Source: JBBCJT01 sp037190665
GTDB lineage: Bacteria; Pseudomonadota; Alphaproteobacteria; Acetobacterales; Acetobacteraceae
Direction: 5' to 3'
Length of the DNA stretch: 43,976 nucleotides
Assembly (NCBI GenBank): GCA_037190665.1
Contig: JBBCJT010000068.1
Location: forward strand, 1 to 43,976
A model generated the notes under the pieces. The model searched no databases, was not told the DNA's origin, and worked only from the letters and a program-made list of their open reading frames with translations. Positions 1 to 7,674 of the stretch are shown here, in pieces. How positions within the stretch are numbered: position 1 is the first letter of the stretch; each line of letters opens with the position of its first letter. The position numbers and the translations under genes were made by a program.

Positions 1-1994
1 GAATTGACGGCAACCGCCGAGCTGGTCGCGATCGCATCGGTCGCGCCGGTCTGCAGCGTCCCCGCATTCACCGTCGTCGTGCCGGCGTAGCTGTTCACCG
101 CCGACAGGATCAGCGTTCCGGCGCCCTGCATCGCAAGGCCGCCACCGCCGCCCGCCAGGGTGCTGGTGATGTTGAGCGTGTTCCCGGCATCGATACTGCC
201 GAGCGCGATCCCCGTCAGATTGATCGCGGACGTCGAGGCGAGGGTTCCGAAGCCGCCGAACGCACCGCCGCCCTGAACGGTGAAAGAGGGGGTTTCGACG
301 GTGAAAAGGCCCCCGTTTCCCGCCACCGTGGCGCCCGGCCCGATGGCGACCGACCCCGCCCGCAACCGCGCACCGCCGTCGCCGCGAACGACGCCCCCCG
401 ATGCCGAGAAGGAACCGCCCGACGCGCTTCCGTAGCCGACGCCGTCCGAAAGCGTGAAATATCCGTCGCTGAGAACCGTGTTGGCCTGGATGTTGGAATC
501 GAAGGTCGTCGTCGCCCCGTTATCGCCGTAGAAGACCACCTCGCCGGCGCCGGTCTTGTTGATGATGATGGTTGAACCGACGATCGACGAGATCGGGTCG
601 TGGAGCTGGATCTGGAAGCCAGCGCTCGCATTGAGATTCAACGTGCCGGAAGAGCCGAGATAGATGGCATTCGGAACGCCCGTCCCGGCGATCGGCTGAT
701 TGGAACCATCGAACGAGACCTGGTGGCGATTCCCCTGGAACACGATGCCGTCCGTCATCGCGCTCAGCGAGATCGTTCCCTCCTGGAGATAGATCGCGCC
801 GCCGGCCGTGGAGGCGTAGTTGTTCAGGAATTGCGTGCCGGATGTCAGGCTGACCGAAGCCGCCGCCGACTCGTAGTAGATCGCGCCGCCGTAGCCGCCT
901 CCGACCCCCGTCCCGACCTTCGCCGCGTAGTTGTTCTGGAAGATCGCCGGGGCATTGAAGATGTAGCGATAGTCGTAGGACACGCCGTTGCCGAACGCAC
1001 TGATGGCGCCGCCTCTGGCGCTGGCGCCGACCGCGGTGGAGACGACGTAATTGCCGTCGAATACGACGGTATCGTTGAACTGGACGATGGCGGCGCCCGT
1101 ACCCGGGCTGGTGTAGCCGATGTTGATCGCGCCACCGCGCGGTTCACCCGCCCCCGTCGCCGCGGAGCTGACGTAGTTTGCGTTGAAAAAGGCCGGCCCG
1201 TTGAATGTCAGCGTGGACGCACCGCCCCAGATATCGACGGCACCGCCGAAATAGTTGATCGCCCTGTTATTGTTGAATGTCGTCGTTCCGTTGAACGTCA
1301 TCCGGCCGTCGGCCTGATACATGGCGATGGCGCCGCCATAATTTTCGGTAACGTTCGAGTTGAACGTATAATTGCCATGGAAATTCAGAGTGCCGGTGAA
1401 TATCGAGGCAACGCCGGCGGCGTCTCCGATGCCGACATTATTGGAGAAAGTAACGCCATTGGCGCCGCCGGCAGTGACGTTCACAACAGTTGCGTTCGTG
1501 GTATTCATGTAGAATATGTTTGCGTCGAGGCCGGACGCGCCGGTGAATGATGTAAATGTTACATCATTGAGAGTCAGGTCACTGGTTATCCCGCTCGTAA
1601 GATAATAAAATACGGTTCCCGTGGAACCGGCCGTGCCGACGAAATTGAGGTTGGAAATCGTAACGTTGGTATTATTGACGATCGGTGAAAGTACGTCCGT
1701 GGCAGGGACCGAAATGGTGAACCCTGCTCCATCAAGCGTAAGGTTCTGACGCGCGAGGCTATCCAGCAGGAGGACTGTGTTCCAGGCCGCGTTGCCGCCG
1801 AGGACGAAGTTATTATTTACCGCGCTGAGATTGGTGGTCAGATACGCGCCGACATTCGTCCCCGCGGGGATGGTGGTCTGGGCGGATGCGGCTGTAATCG
1901 CAAGACTCGAAGCGCCGGCAAGCAACGCGGAGCGGAGAGCGCACCGGACCGCAGCAGGCCGGCCAACACCAAGCGTTTCGACTAAAGTTTTCAT
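1..1994 (-). CDS. Autotransporter adhesin with Pmp-like FxxN/GGAI repeats (5' part, runs off the window)
   Basis: Open minus-strand frame from ATG at 1994 to the window edge, at least 664 codons without a stop. The start has a GGGAGG ribosome-binding site 5 nt upstream. Residues 1-45 look like an extended signal peptide ending near ITAASAQ. The passenger has repeated FxxN units (FSNN, FNSN, FNNN, FNAN, FDGN, FQNN, FLNN) each followed by GGAI or GGAV, the signature of the Chlamydia polymorphic membrane protein repeat, which folds as a beta-helix. The last part visible reads GTLILSAVNSYAGTTTVNAG, a classic autotransporter-associated beta-strand repeat. The C-terminal beta-barrel would lie outside the window, so type V secretion is inferred from family knowledge. 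Base composition is less GC-biased than in the neighbours, which fits a surface protein. Role probably adhesion; the ligand cannot be read from sequence. Confidence 0.88.
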   Translation of the reverse strand, partial: MKTLVETLGVGRPAAVRCALRSALLAGASSLAITAASAQTTIPAGTNVGAYLTTNLSAVNNNFVLGGNAAWNTVLLLDSLARQNLTLDGAGFTISVPATDVLSPIVNNTNVTISNLNFVGTAGSTGTVFYYLTSGITSDLTLNDVTFTSFTGASGLDANIFYMNTTNATVVNVTAGGANGVTFSNNVGIGDAAGVASIFTGTLNFHGNYTFNSNVTENYGGAIAMYQADGRMTFNGTTTFNNNRAINYFGGAVDIWGGASTLTFNGPAFFNANYVSSAATGAGEPRGGAINIGYTSPGTGAAIVQFNDTVVFDGNYVVSTAVGASARGGAISAFGNGVSYDYRYIFNAPAIFQNNYAAKVGTGVGGGYGGAIYYESAAASVSLTSGTQFLNNYASTAGGAIYLQEGTISLSAMTDGIVFQGNRHQVSFDGSNQPIAGTGVPNAIYLGSSGTLNLNASAGFQIQLHDPISSIVGSTIIINKTGAGEVVFYGDNGATTTFDSNIQANTVLSDGYFTLSDGVGYGSASGGSFSASGGVVRGDGGARLRAGSVAIGPGATVAGNGGLFTVETPSFTVQGGGAFGGFGTLASTSAINLTGIALGSIDAGNTLNITSTLAGGGGGLAMQGAGTLILSAVNSYAGTTTVNAGTLQTGATDAIATSSAVAVN

Positions 1995-2527
1995 AACAAC
2001 CTCCCACGGTCTCTCAATCTCGACACGAACACTCGACGAAGGAGGCCAAACGATCGGCCGCCTTACAAAAACCCTTGCCTCATTCCCACGTCAGGAGAGG
2101 ACCATTATTGCTGAGGAACAACGACACGTGCGTCGCTTCCTCGTCGGACGGCGGGCCGCTGGCTCCGACAGGACCGGCCCCGCAGTCAGTGGCGAAACAT
2201 CGCCTGCTTGAAACGTACACACATCATATTCTGTTAACCACGCTTTTTCAAGCGCTTGCCGACGGCTCCCTCGCCGATTCGGCTCTGAAAGCCTCCATCT
2301 AGTATCAACTGCAGGTCGTTCCGAGCCAGAATATAATGGCCGGTGGAGGGTTTGCCTTCGGACCTGCGGGCAGCCGGGCCAGAAGGCAAACGACAGGTGC
2401 AAGATAGCCGGTGTCGGCGCGTCGTGGCGTCGATCAGTGTCCTCCGACGCTCACGAAGCCGGGAAGACTGCAAGCAGCCCCCGTGCCCCTCGTCACGCTC
2501 CGTGTGGCCGCTTCGCAGGTCTGTGGG
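1995..2527. other. 533-base non-coding divergent control region
   Basis: Between the autotransporter start and the formylglutamate amidohydrolase start. Short open frames exist on both strands but none has a ribosome-binding site with protein-like composition. It holds a minus-strand promoter near 2223-2251, the resulting leader of about 220 nt, and a TATAAT hexamer at 2332-2337 on the plus strand without a good -35 partner. No recognised riboswitch or repeat was seen. Confidence 0.6.
2223..2251 (-). promoter_or_regulatory. Sigma70-type promoter for the autotransporter
   Basis: On the minus strand TTGAAA (2251-2246) and TATGAT (2228-2223) are separated by exactly 17 nt. This matches the -35 and -10 consensus at five of six positions each. 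Transcription would start near 2216, leaving a leader of about 220 nt before the ATG at 1994. Confidence 0.6.
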
Positions 2528-3436
2528 ATGACAAGCCTACCCCGCCCCGGTTTGAATGGGCGGATGGATGTCCCGCCGCCGCTTGCCGCAGCCTCTGCCC
2601 CGCCGCCGATCGTGCTGCGCGAATCCGCGGGGCCCGCTGGCCCTGTGGTGTTCGTCTCCGCCCATAGCGGCCGCGCCTACCCGTCGGAGCTGATCGCCGC
2701 CACGCGCCTCGCCCCGGATGCGCTGCGTCGCAGCGAGGACGTGTTCGTGGACGAGCTCTTCGCCGCCGCGATCGACCACTGCGCGCCCCTGCTCACCGCG
2801 ACCTTCCCTCGCGCCTGGTGCGATGCGAACCGGGAGGCCTGGGAACTCGACCCGGCGATGTTCGAGGGCGACCTGCCCGACTGGGTGAACACAACCAGCC
2901 CGCGCGTCGGCGCCGGGCTCGGCACGGTCCCGCGCGTGGTGGCAAGCGGAGAGGCGATCTACCGCCGCAAGCTGCGCTTCACCGAGGCGCAGGACCGGAT
3001 CGCCGCCTGCTGGACGCCCTTCCACGCGGCGCTCCGCGGCATCGTGGACGCGGCGCGCACGGCCCATGGCGGCTGCCTGCTGATCGACTGCCACTCGATG
3101 CCCTCGCCCCATGGCGGCGGGCGAGGGCCGGATTTCGTCCTCGGCGATGCCCACGGCACCGCCTGCGCCCCGGCGTTGACGCGGCTCGTGGAGCAGGCGC
3201 TGACGGATCTCGGCTACGCGGTGCGCCGCAACGATCCCTATGCGGGCGGCTACATCACCCGCCACTACGGCCGCCCCCGCGACGGCGTCCACGCGCTCCA
3301 GATCGAGGTGGCGCGGGGGCTGTATGCGGATGAGGCACGGTTCGGAAAGCTGCCCCGCTTCGCCGCGCTGCAGGCCGACATGACCAAACTGGTCGGGCTG
3401 ATCACGCGTGCCGCCCCGGCCCTGATCGCGGGCTGA
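2528..3436 (+). CDS. N-formylglutamate amidohydrolase family protein
   Basis: 302 aa. The family hydrolyses N-formylglutamate to formate and glutamate, the last step of one histidine-degradation route, and is probably cytoplasmic. Visible family blocks in order: SAHSG near residues 44-48, DVFVDELF at 71-78, DANREAWELDP at 99-109, the metal-binding DCHSMP at 187-192, and HYGRP near 246-250. No hut genes lie nearby, so the true substrate may be another N-formyl or N-acyl amino acid. I chose the ATG at 2528; the ATG at 2564, 12 codons later, is an equally good start because neither has a strong ribosome-binding site. The open frame extends upstream to 2411 but that part has poor protein character. 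Confidence 0.87.
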   Translation: MTSLPRPGLNGRMDVPPPLAAASAPPPIVLRESAGPAGPVVFVSAHSGRAYPSELIAATRLAPDALRRSEDVFVDELFAAAIDHCAPLLTATFPRAWCDANREAWELDPAMFEGDLPDWVNTTSPRVGAGLGTVPRVVASGEAIYRRKLRFTEAQDRIAACWTPFHAALRGIVDAARTAHGGCLLIDCHSMPSPHGGGRGPDFVLGDAHGTACAPALTRLVEQALTDLGYAVRRNDPYAGGYITRHYGRPRDGVHALQIEVARGLYADEARFGKLPRFAALQADMTKLVGLITRAAPALIAG

Positions 3437-3448
3437 AGCGAGGCGGGC

Positions 3449-3479
3449 AAAAAAATTGGCGGCGCTTTCGCGCCGCCAA
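3449..3479 (-). terminator. Intrinsic terminator, U-tract on the minus strand
   Basis: A perfect 10-bp stem, TTGGCGGCGC (3456-3465) with GCGCCGCCAA (3470-3479) and a TTTC loop, is preceded on the plus strand by seven As (3449-3455). Read on the minus strand it is a GC-rich hairpin followed by seven Ts. It lies just past the formylglutamate amidohydrolase stop, yet its U-tract serves minus-strand transcription, where no gene is evident. Confidence 0.7.
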
Positions 3480-3662
3480 GTTTAGGGAGGAAACGTCCAA
3501 GAAATGCAGAAGCGACGATGTCGCTTGCTGCACGTGCGAACATTAGGGTTCTGTTTGTATGCGCGCAAGCGGTTTTTTGCGCCGCAGCACGATGTCGATT
3601 TCACAGCAACGCGAGGCTGGATTTTGAGACGGTGTTAAATTTAGCGCCGTAAGCCGGAAGGC

Positions 3663-4448
3663 ATGATCCGCTTCCCCCTGGCCATGATGGCCCTCTGGGC
3701 ACTCGCTTCGCCGGCGTTCGGTCGGCCTGTCGCCGATGGCGCCGTCTGCCGCATCGCAGCGCATCAAGCGGAGCGCGCCGCGGGCATCCCCGCCCACCTT
3801 CTGTCCGCCATCGCCCGCGTCGAGTCGGGACGGCGTGATCCTATGACCAGCCGGTTCGCGCCATGGCCCTGGACCATCAACGTCGAAGGGCAGGGTTTTT
3901 TCTTCAACACCAAAGCAGAAGGGATCGCGGCTGTAAGGCGACATCAACTGGCCGGCGCGCGCTCGATCGATGTCGGCTGCATGCAGATCAACCTTCTGCA
4001 CCACCCCACGGCTTTCAGCGGGCTGGAGCAGGCCTTCGATCCCGCATCCAACGCCGCTTACGCCGCGCGCTTCCTGCTGGAGCTGAAGGCGAAGACCGGG
4101 GACTGGCAGAAAGCGGCGGCCTTCTACCACTCCCAGACCCCCGAACGGGCGGACGACTACCAGCGCCGCGTGCTTGCGGCCTGGCCGGAGGAGATCCGCC
4201 TCGCACGCGGGATGGCCTCTCCCGCGACCGCCCAGGCGTGGATGCAAGGACACCAGAGCGGCGGAGCACCTCCCGGCTGGGGAGCATACGGCGGGGCGCT
4301 GCTGTCGAACCGCGTCGATCGGGCACAGGTCCTGTCGGCCGGCGCCGGGCGCGCCCCGCGCGCGCTCGCCGCCTATCGGGCGGCGCCGATCGCGCTCGCC
4401 TCGCGTCCGCTGCCGCCGCGCGTCGCTAGCCCGCCGCGTCGGTTCTGA
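3663..4448 (+). CDS. Lytic transglycosylase (SLT domain)
   Basis: 261 aa. Cleaves the MurNAc-GlcNAc glycosidic bond of peptidoglycan in the periplasm. Residues 1-20 form a short signal peptide ending ASPAFG. The SLT core shows the catalytic Glu in ARVESG (E54), GCMQIN at 105-110 in place of the usual G-L-M-Q-I, and FYHSQTPE around 155-162 corresponding to the family's YN/YHxG region. The Arg/Pro/Ala-rich tail after about residue 205 looks disordered. ATG codons at 3684 and 3687 are alternative starts, because the GGAAGG upstream of 3663 is only 1 nt from the start. The last 23 nt overlap the convergent CoA-transferase gene. Confidence 0.85.
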   Translation: MIRFPLAMMALWALASPAFGRPVADGAVCRIAAHQAERAAGIPAHLLSAIARVESGRRDPMTSRFAPWPWTINVEGQGFFFNTKAEGIAAVRRHQLAGARSIDVGCMQINLLHHPTAFSGLEQAFDPASNAAYAARFLLELKAKTGDWQKAAAFYHSQTPERADDYQRRVLAAWPEEIRLARGMASPATAQAWMQGHQSGGAPPGWGAYGGALLSNRVDRAQVLSAGAGRAPRALAAYRAAPIALASRPLPPRVASPPRRF

Positions 4449-5583
4449 GGCTGCCGAACTCGGCCCGGATCGCGGCGCTGTCCGCGCCGATCGCCGGGAC
4501 GGACCCGAACCGGGGCTCCTGCCCGGCGACGCGGGCCGCGGGAGCGGCGTAGCGCACCGTTCCGTTGGGCGTCTCCACCTCGATCCGCCGCAGCGCCGGA
4601 TGGGTGGCGAGATCGGCCACGCCGTTGACGAAGCCGAAGGCGGTATTGGCGGCCTTCAGCCGCGCGGCGGCCTCCGCCCGCGTCAGCTTCGCGAAGGCGG
4701 CGCCGACATGCGCATCCACGACTTGCCGGTGCGCCACCCGCTCCACGTTGCTGCGAAATCCTTCCCGCTTCGGCATATCGGGCTCGTTCAGGAACTTCGC
4801 GCAGAACTGCGCCCACTCGCGTTCGCTCTGGATCGAGATCAGCACCGCCGACCCGTCCGACGTGCCGAACGCGCCATAGGGGCAGATCGAGGGGTGCGCG
4901 AGGCCCACCCGCTTCGGTGCCGCGCCCGTGCCCTCGAAATAGATCAGCGGCACGTTCATCCAGTCGGCCATGCCGTCGAACAGGCTGACCGAGATCGCCG
5001 ACCCCTGCCCGGTCCCTCGGCGCCGGATCAGGGCTTCGAGAACAGCGGCATAGGCGTTCATCCCGCAGGCGATGTCGCAGACCGACACCCCCACGCGCCC
5101 CGGCCCGGCCGGATGACCGGTGACGGCGGCAAGCCCGCTCTCGGCCTGCACCAGCAGGTCGTAGGCCTTCATCTCCGCATAGGGCCCGGCGTCGCCGTAG
5201 CCGGAGATGTCCACCGTGATCAGCCGCGGATAGCGCGCGCGCAGTTCCTCCGACCCGAAGCCCGCCCGTGCGGCCGCCCCGGGCGCGAGGTTCTGGATGA
5301 ACACGTCCGCCCCTTCGAGGATCCGGTGCAGCATCGCCGCGTCGTCGGGATCCTTGATGTCCGCGACCAGGCTCTGCTTGCCGCGGTTGAGCCAGACGAA
5401 ATAGGAGCTCATCCCGTTCGCGGCCGCGTCATAGCCGCGGGCGAAATCGCCTTCCGGCCGTTCGATCTTGATCACCCGCGCCCCGGCATCGGCGAGGCGG
5501 ACGGAGCAGGTCGGCGCGGCGACCGCCTGTTCCAGGGTCAGGACGAGCAGCCCGTCCAGCGGGCGGTCAGTGGCTGGCGCCAT
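4426..5583 (-). CDS. CaiB/BaiF-type (class III) CoA-transferase
   Basis: 385 aa, usual length for the family, which moves CoA between carboxylic acids through an aspartyl-CoA intermediate. N-terminal Rossmann part with VLTLEQAVAAPTCS (14-27) and ADAGARVIKIERPEGD (31-46), LNRGKQS (65-71), and the likely catalytic Asp170 in VGVSVCDIACG. SLFDGMADWM (200-209) is also typical. Last gene of a minus operon behind an acyl-CoA dehydrogenase and a GFA protein, with its start inside the 3' end of the GFA gene (17-nt overlap). The donor and acceptor acids cannot be told from sequence; activation of an organic acid for oxidation by the dehydrogenase is a reasonable inference. Confidence 0.9.
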   Translation of the reverse strand: MAPATDRPLDGLLVLTLEQAVAAPTCSVRLADAGARVIKIERPEGDFARGYDAAANGMSSYFVWLNRGKQSLVADIKDPDDAAMLHRILEGADVFIQNLAPGAAARAGFGSEELRARYPRLITVDISGYGDAGPYAEMKAYDLLVQAESGLAAVTGHPAGPGRVGVSVCDIACGMNAYAAVLEALIRRRGTGQGSAISVSLFDGMADWMNVPLIYFEGTGAAPKRVGLAHPSICPYGAFGTSDGSAVLISIQSEREWAQFCAKFLNEPDMPKREGFRSNVERVAHRQVVDAHVGAAFAKLTRAEAAARLKAANTAFGFVNGVADLATHPALRRIEVETPNGTVRYAAPAARVAGQEPRFGSVPAIGADSAAIRAEFGSLRTDAAG

Positions 5584-5917
5584 CGAATTCCACGATCTTC
5601 AGGGGGTTGAGGTCGATATCGTCGGCACAGCGGAGGTTCAGCGCCACCATGTCGCTGCCGTCCGGCTTCTTGCCACGCGCGAAGCTGAGAATGCCGCAGG
5701 TCCGGCAGAACAGGTGGTGGATGACATGGCGGTTGAACGTGTAGTCCGTCATCGCCTCCGCCCCCGCCGTCTGGCGGAAATCCGCAGCCGGCACGAAGGC
5801 CAGCAGCGTGCCCCGCTTGCGGCAGATGGAGCAATTACAGCTCATTGCCTGCCCGAACTCGCCCTCCGCCTCGAAGCGGACCGCGCCGCAATGACAGCCG
5901 CCGGTGATGCGTGCCAT
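5567..5917 (-). CDS. GFA family zinc protein (Mss4-like fold)
   Basis: 116 aa. The family is named for glutathione-dependent formaldehyde-activating enzyme, but most members are functionally uncharacterised. All expected metal and glutathione-site cysteines are visible: CHC (C8, C10), CNCSIC (C27, C29, C32) and CRTC (C71, C74). The ATG at 5917 was chosen because MARITGGCHCG is the family's standard N-terminus and GAGGAG lies just upstream inside the dehydrogenase 3' end. A longer frame to 5947 would run into the dehydrogenase. Its stop-to-start spacing with the upstream gene is 1 nt, so the genes are probably translationally coupled. Confidence 0.87.
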   Translation of the reverse strand: MARITGGCHCGAVRFEAEGEFGQAMSCNCSICRKRGTLLAFVPAADFRQTAGAEAMTDYTFNRHVIHHLFCRTCGILSFARGKKPDGSDMVALNLRCADDIDLNPLKIVEFDGASH

Positions 5918-5918
5918 G

Positions 5919-7088
5919 TCAGTAGCTCCTCGGCATGCCGAGAACATGCTCGCCGAGATAGGACAGGATCAGGTTCGTGCTGATCGGTGCCACCTGATAA
6001 AGCCGCGTTTCGCGGAACTTGCGCTCCACGTCGTACTCCTCGGCGAAGCCGAACCCGCCATGGGTCTGCACGCAGGCTTCCCCCGCCGCCCATGACGCTT
6101 CGGCCGCCAGCATCTTGCCCATGTTGGCTTCTTCGCCCGGGTTCACACCGGCCTCGAACTTGGCGAGCCCCTTGTGCACGATCGCCTCGGCCGCGCGCAT
6201 CTGGGCGTAGGCCCGCGCGATGGGGAACTGCACGCCCTGGTTCTTGCCGATGGGCCGGCCGAACACCACGCGCTCATTCGCATAGGCCACGGCCTTGCGG
6301 ATGAACCATTTTGCGTCGCCGATGCACTCGGAGGCGATCAGCAGCCGCTCCGCGTTCATCCCGTCCAGGATGTAGCGGAAGCCCCTGCCCTCCGTGCCGA
6401 CCAGATTTTCAGCCGGCACGACCATGTTGTCGAAGAATACCTCGCACGAATTGTGGTTCATCATCGTGCGGATCGGCCGGATCGTCAGGCCCTTGCCGAG
6501 CACGGTGCGCATATCGACGATGAAGGTGGACAGGCCCTCGGTCTTCTTCGTGACCTGATCGCGCGGCGTGGTGCGCGCCAGCAGCAGCATCAGGTCCGAA
6601 TGCTCGGCGCGGCTGGTCCAGACCTTCTGGCCGTTCACCACGTAGTGGTCGCCCTCGCGCCGCGCCGTGGTACGCAGGCTGGTCGTGTCGGTGCCGGAGG
6701 TCGGCTCGGTCACGCCGAAGGCCTGAAGCCGCAGGCTGCCATCCGCGATGCCCGGCAGGTACTTGCGCTTCTGCGCCTCGCTGCCGTGCCGCAGGATGGT
6801 GCCCATGATGTACATCTGGGCGTGGCAGGCGGCACCGTTGCAGCCCTGAAGCTGCACCTCTTCCAGAATCGCCGCCGCGGCCGACAGGTCGAGGCCCGCG
6901 CCGCCGTACTCCTCGGGGATCAGCGCGCCGAGATAGCCGGCTTCGGTCAGTGCCGCGACGAACTCGGTGGGATAGCCGCGCACCTCATCGAGCTTGCGCC
7001 AGTATTCGCCCGGAAATCGGGCACATAGCTTGGCGACTTCCGCCCGGATCTCGGCATGCGGGTCGGCCTCGTGCGGCGTGTAATCCAT
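5919..7088 (-). CDS. Acyl-CoA dehydrogenase
   Basis: 389 aa, standard length. FAD-dependent alpha,beta-dehydrogenation of an acyl-CoA. The N-terminal helical domain carries YGGAGLDLS (61-69), the mid domain QAFGVTEPTSGTD (122-134), and the C-terminal domain RVVFGRPIGKNQGVQFPIA (273-291) and QTHGGFGF (341-348). The usual YEGT-type glutamate near the C-terminus is absent: the segment reads QVAPISTN (365-372). Glu247 in MNAERLL matches the alternative catalytic position of isovaleryl-CoA dehydrogenase. First gene of a minus operon with the GFA protein and CoA-transferase. Chain specificity is not readable. Confidence 0.92.
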   Translation of the reverse strand: MDYTPHEADPHAEIRAEVAKLCARFPGEYWRKLDEVRGYPTEFVAALTEAGYLGALIPEEYGGAGLDLSAAAAILEEVQLQGCNGAACHAQMYIMGTILRHGSEAQKRKYLPGIADGSLRLQAFGVTEPTSGTDTTSLRTTARREGDHYVVNGQKVWTSRAEHSDLMLLLARTTPRDQVTKKTEGLSTFIVDMRTVLGKGLTIRPIRTMMNHNSCEVFFDNMVVPAENLVGTEGRGFRYILDGMNAERLLIASECIGDAKWFIRKAVAYANERVVFGRPIGKNQGVQFPIARAYAQMRAAEAIVHKGLAKFEAGVNPGEEANMGKMLAAEASWAAGEACVQTHGGFGFAEEYDVERKFRETRLYQVAPISTNLILSYLGEHVLGMPRSY

Positions 7089-7167
7089 CGCGGCGTTTTC
7101 CTCCGTCTTTCCGTCCGATACGGCCCGGGGGCTGGCCAGGCAAGCCGGACCGCCGCACCATGGGCGA

Positions 7168-7674
7168 ATGTGGCAGGACGACGTCTTCGACGCGCTGAAA
7201 ACGGCGCGTATCCGGCAGATCGGCTACGTGCCCGATGCCGGCCATGCACGGTTGATCGAGCGGGCGCACGCCGACCCGGATATCCAAGCCGTCGTGCTGA
7301 CGACGGAGGAGGAGGGAATCGCGCTGGCGACCGGCGCACATCTCGGCGGCGACCGCGCGGCGCTGCTGATGCAATCCTCCGGCGTCGGAAACTGCATCAA
7401 CATGCTGAGCCTGCTGCAGACCTGCCGCATCCCGCTGCTGAGCCTGGTGACGATGCGCGGCGAGTGGGGCGAGTTCAATCCATGGCAGGTGCCGATGGGA
7501 TCGGCGGCCGGGGCGGCGGTGGAACTGATGGGCACGCAGGTGCGCCGGGTCGAACGCGCGGAGGAAGCCGCGGAAACCGTGCATTACGCCGCCGCGCTGG
7601 CCTTCGACAGCAACCTGTCGGTGGCCGTGCTGCTCGGCCAGAAGCTGATCGGGGCGAAGGTGTTCGTGAAATGA
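7168..7674 (+). CDS. Thiamine-diphosphate decarboxylase, alpha (PYR-domain) half, ComD-like
   Basis: 168 aa. Matches the N-terminal pyrimidine-binding domain of sulfopyruvate/phosphonopyruvate decarboxylases, here encoded as a separate subunit. TTEEEGIALATGAHLGG (45-61) contains the glutamate that activates the cofactor, followed by QSSGVGNCIN (69-78). The subunit should be inactive alone and pair with the next gene, which it overlaps in ATGA. Divergent from the acyl-CoA dehydrogenase, sharing 79 nt of control region. Coenzyme M or phosphonate genes are not seen nearby, so the 2-oxo acid substrate is open. Confidence 0.85.
   Translation: MWQDDVFDALKTARIRQIGYVPDAGHARLIERAHADPDIQAVVLTTEEEGIALATGAHLGGDRAALLMQSSGVGNCINMLSLLQTCRIPLLSLVTMRGEWGEFNPWQVPMGSAAGAAVELMGTQVRRVERAEEAAETVHYAAALAFDSNLSVAVLLGQKLIGAKVFVK

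Noticed and set aside
600..1550. Long plus-strand open frame opposite the autotransporter
   Set aside because: The minus frame shows repeats, a signal peptide and a ribosome-binding site; this frame is its antisense shadow with no start signal.
1777..2211. Plus-strand open frame of 144 codons across the autotransporter start
   Set aside because: It overlaps the signal-peptide region in antisense, has no ribosome-binding site and no recognisable domain.
3504..3638. Possible 44-codon plus-strand gene with GGGAGG upstream
   Set aside because: Spacing from GGGAGG to the ATG is 13 nt, too long, and the Cys/Arg-rich product has no protein-like pattern.
4174..5610. 478-codon plus-strand open frame
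   Set aside because: Antisense of the CoA-transferase; Arg/Ala/Pro-rich composition is typical of high-GC shadow frames.
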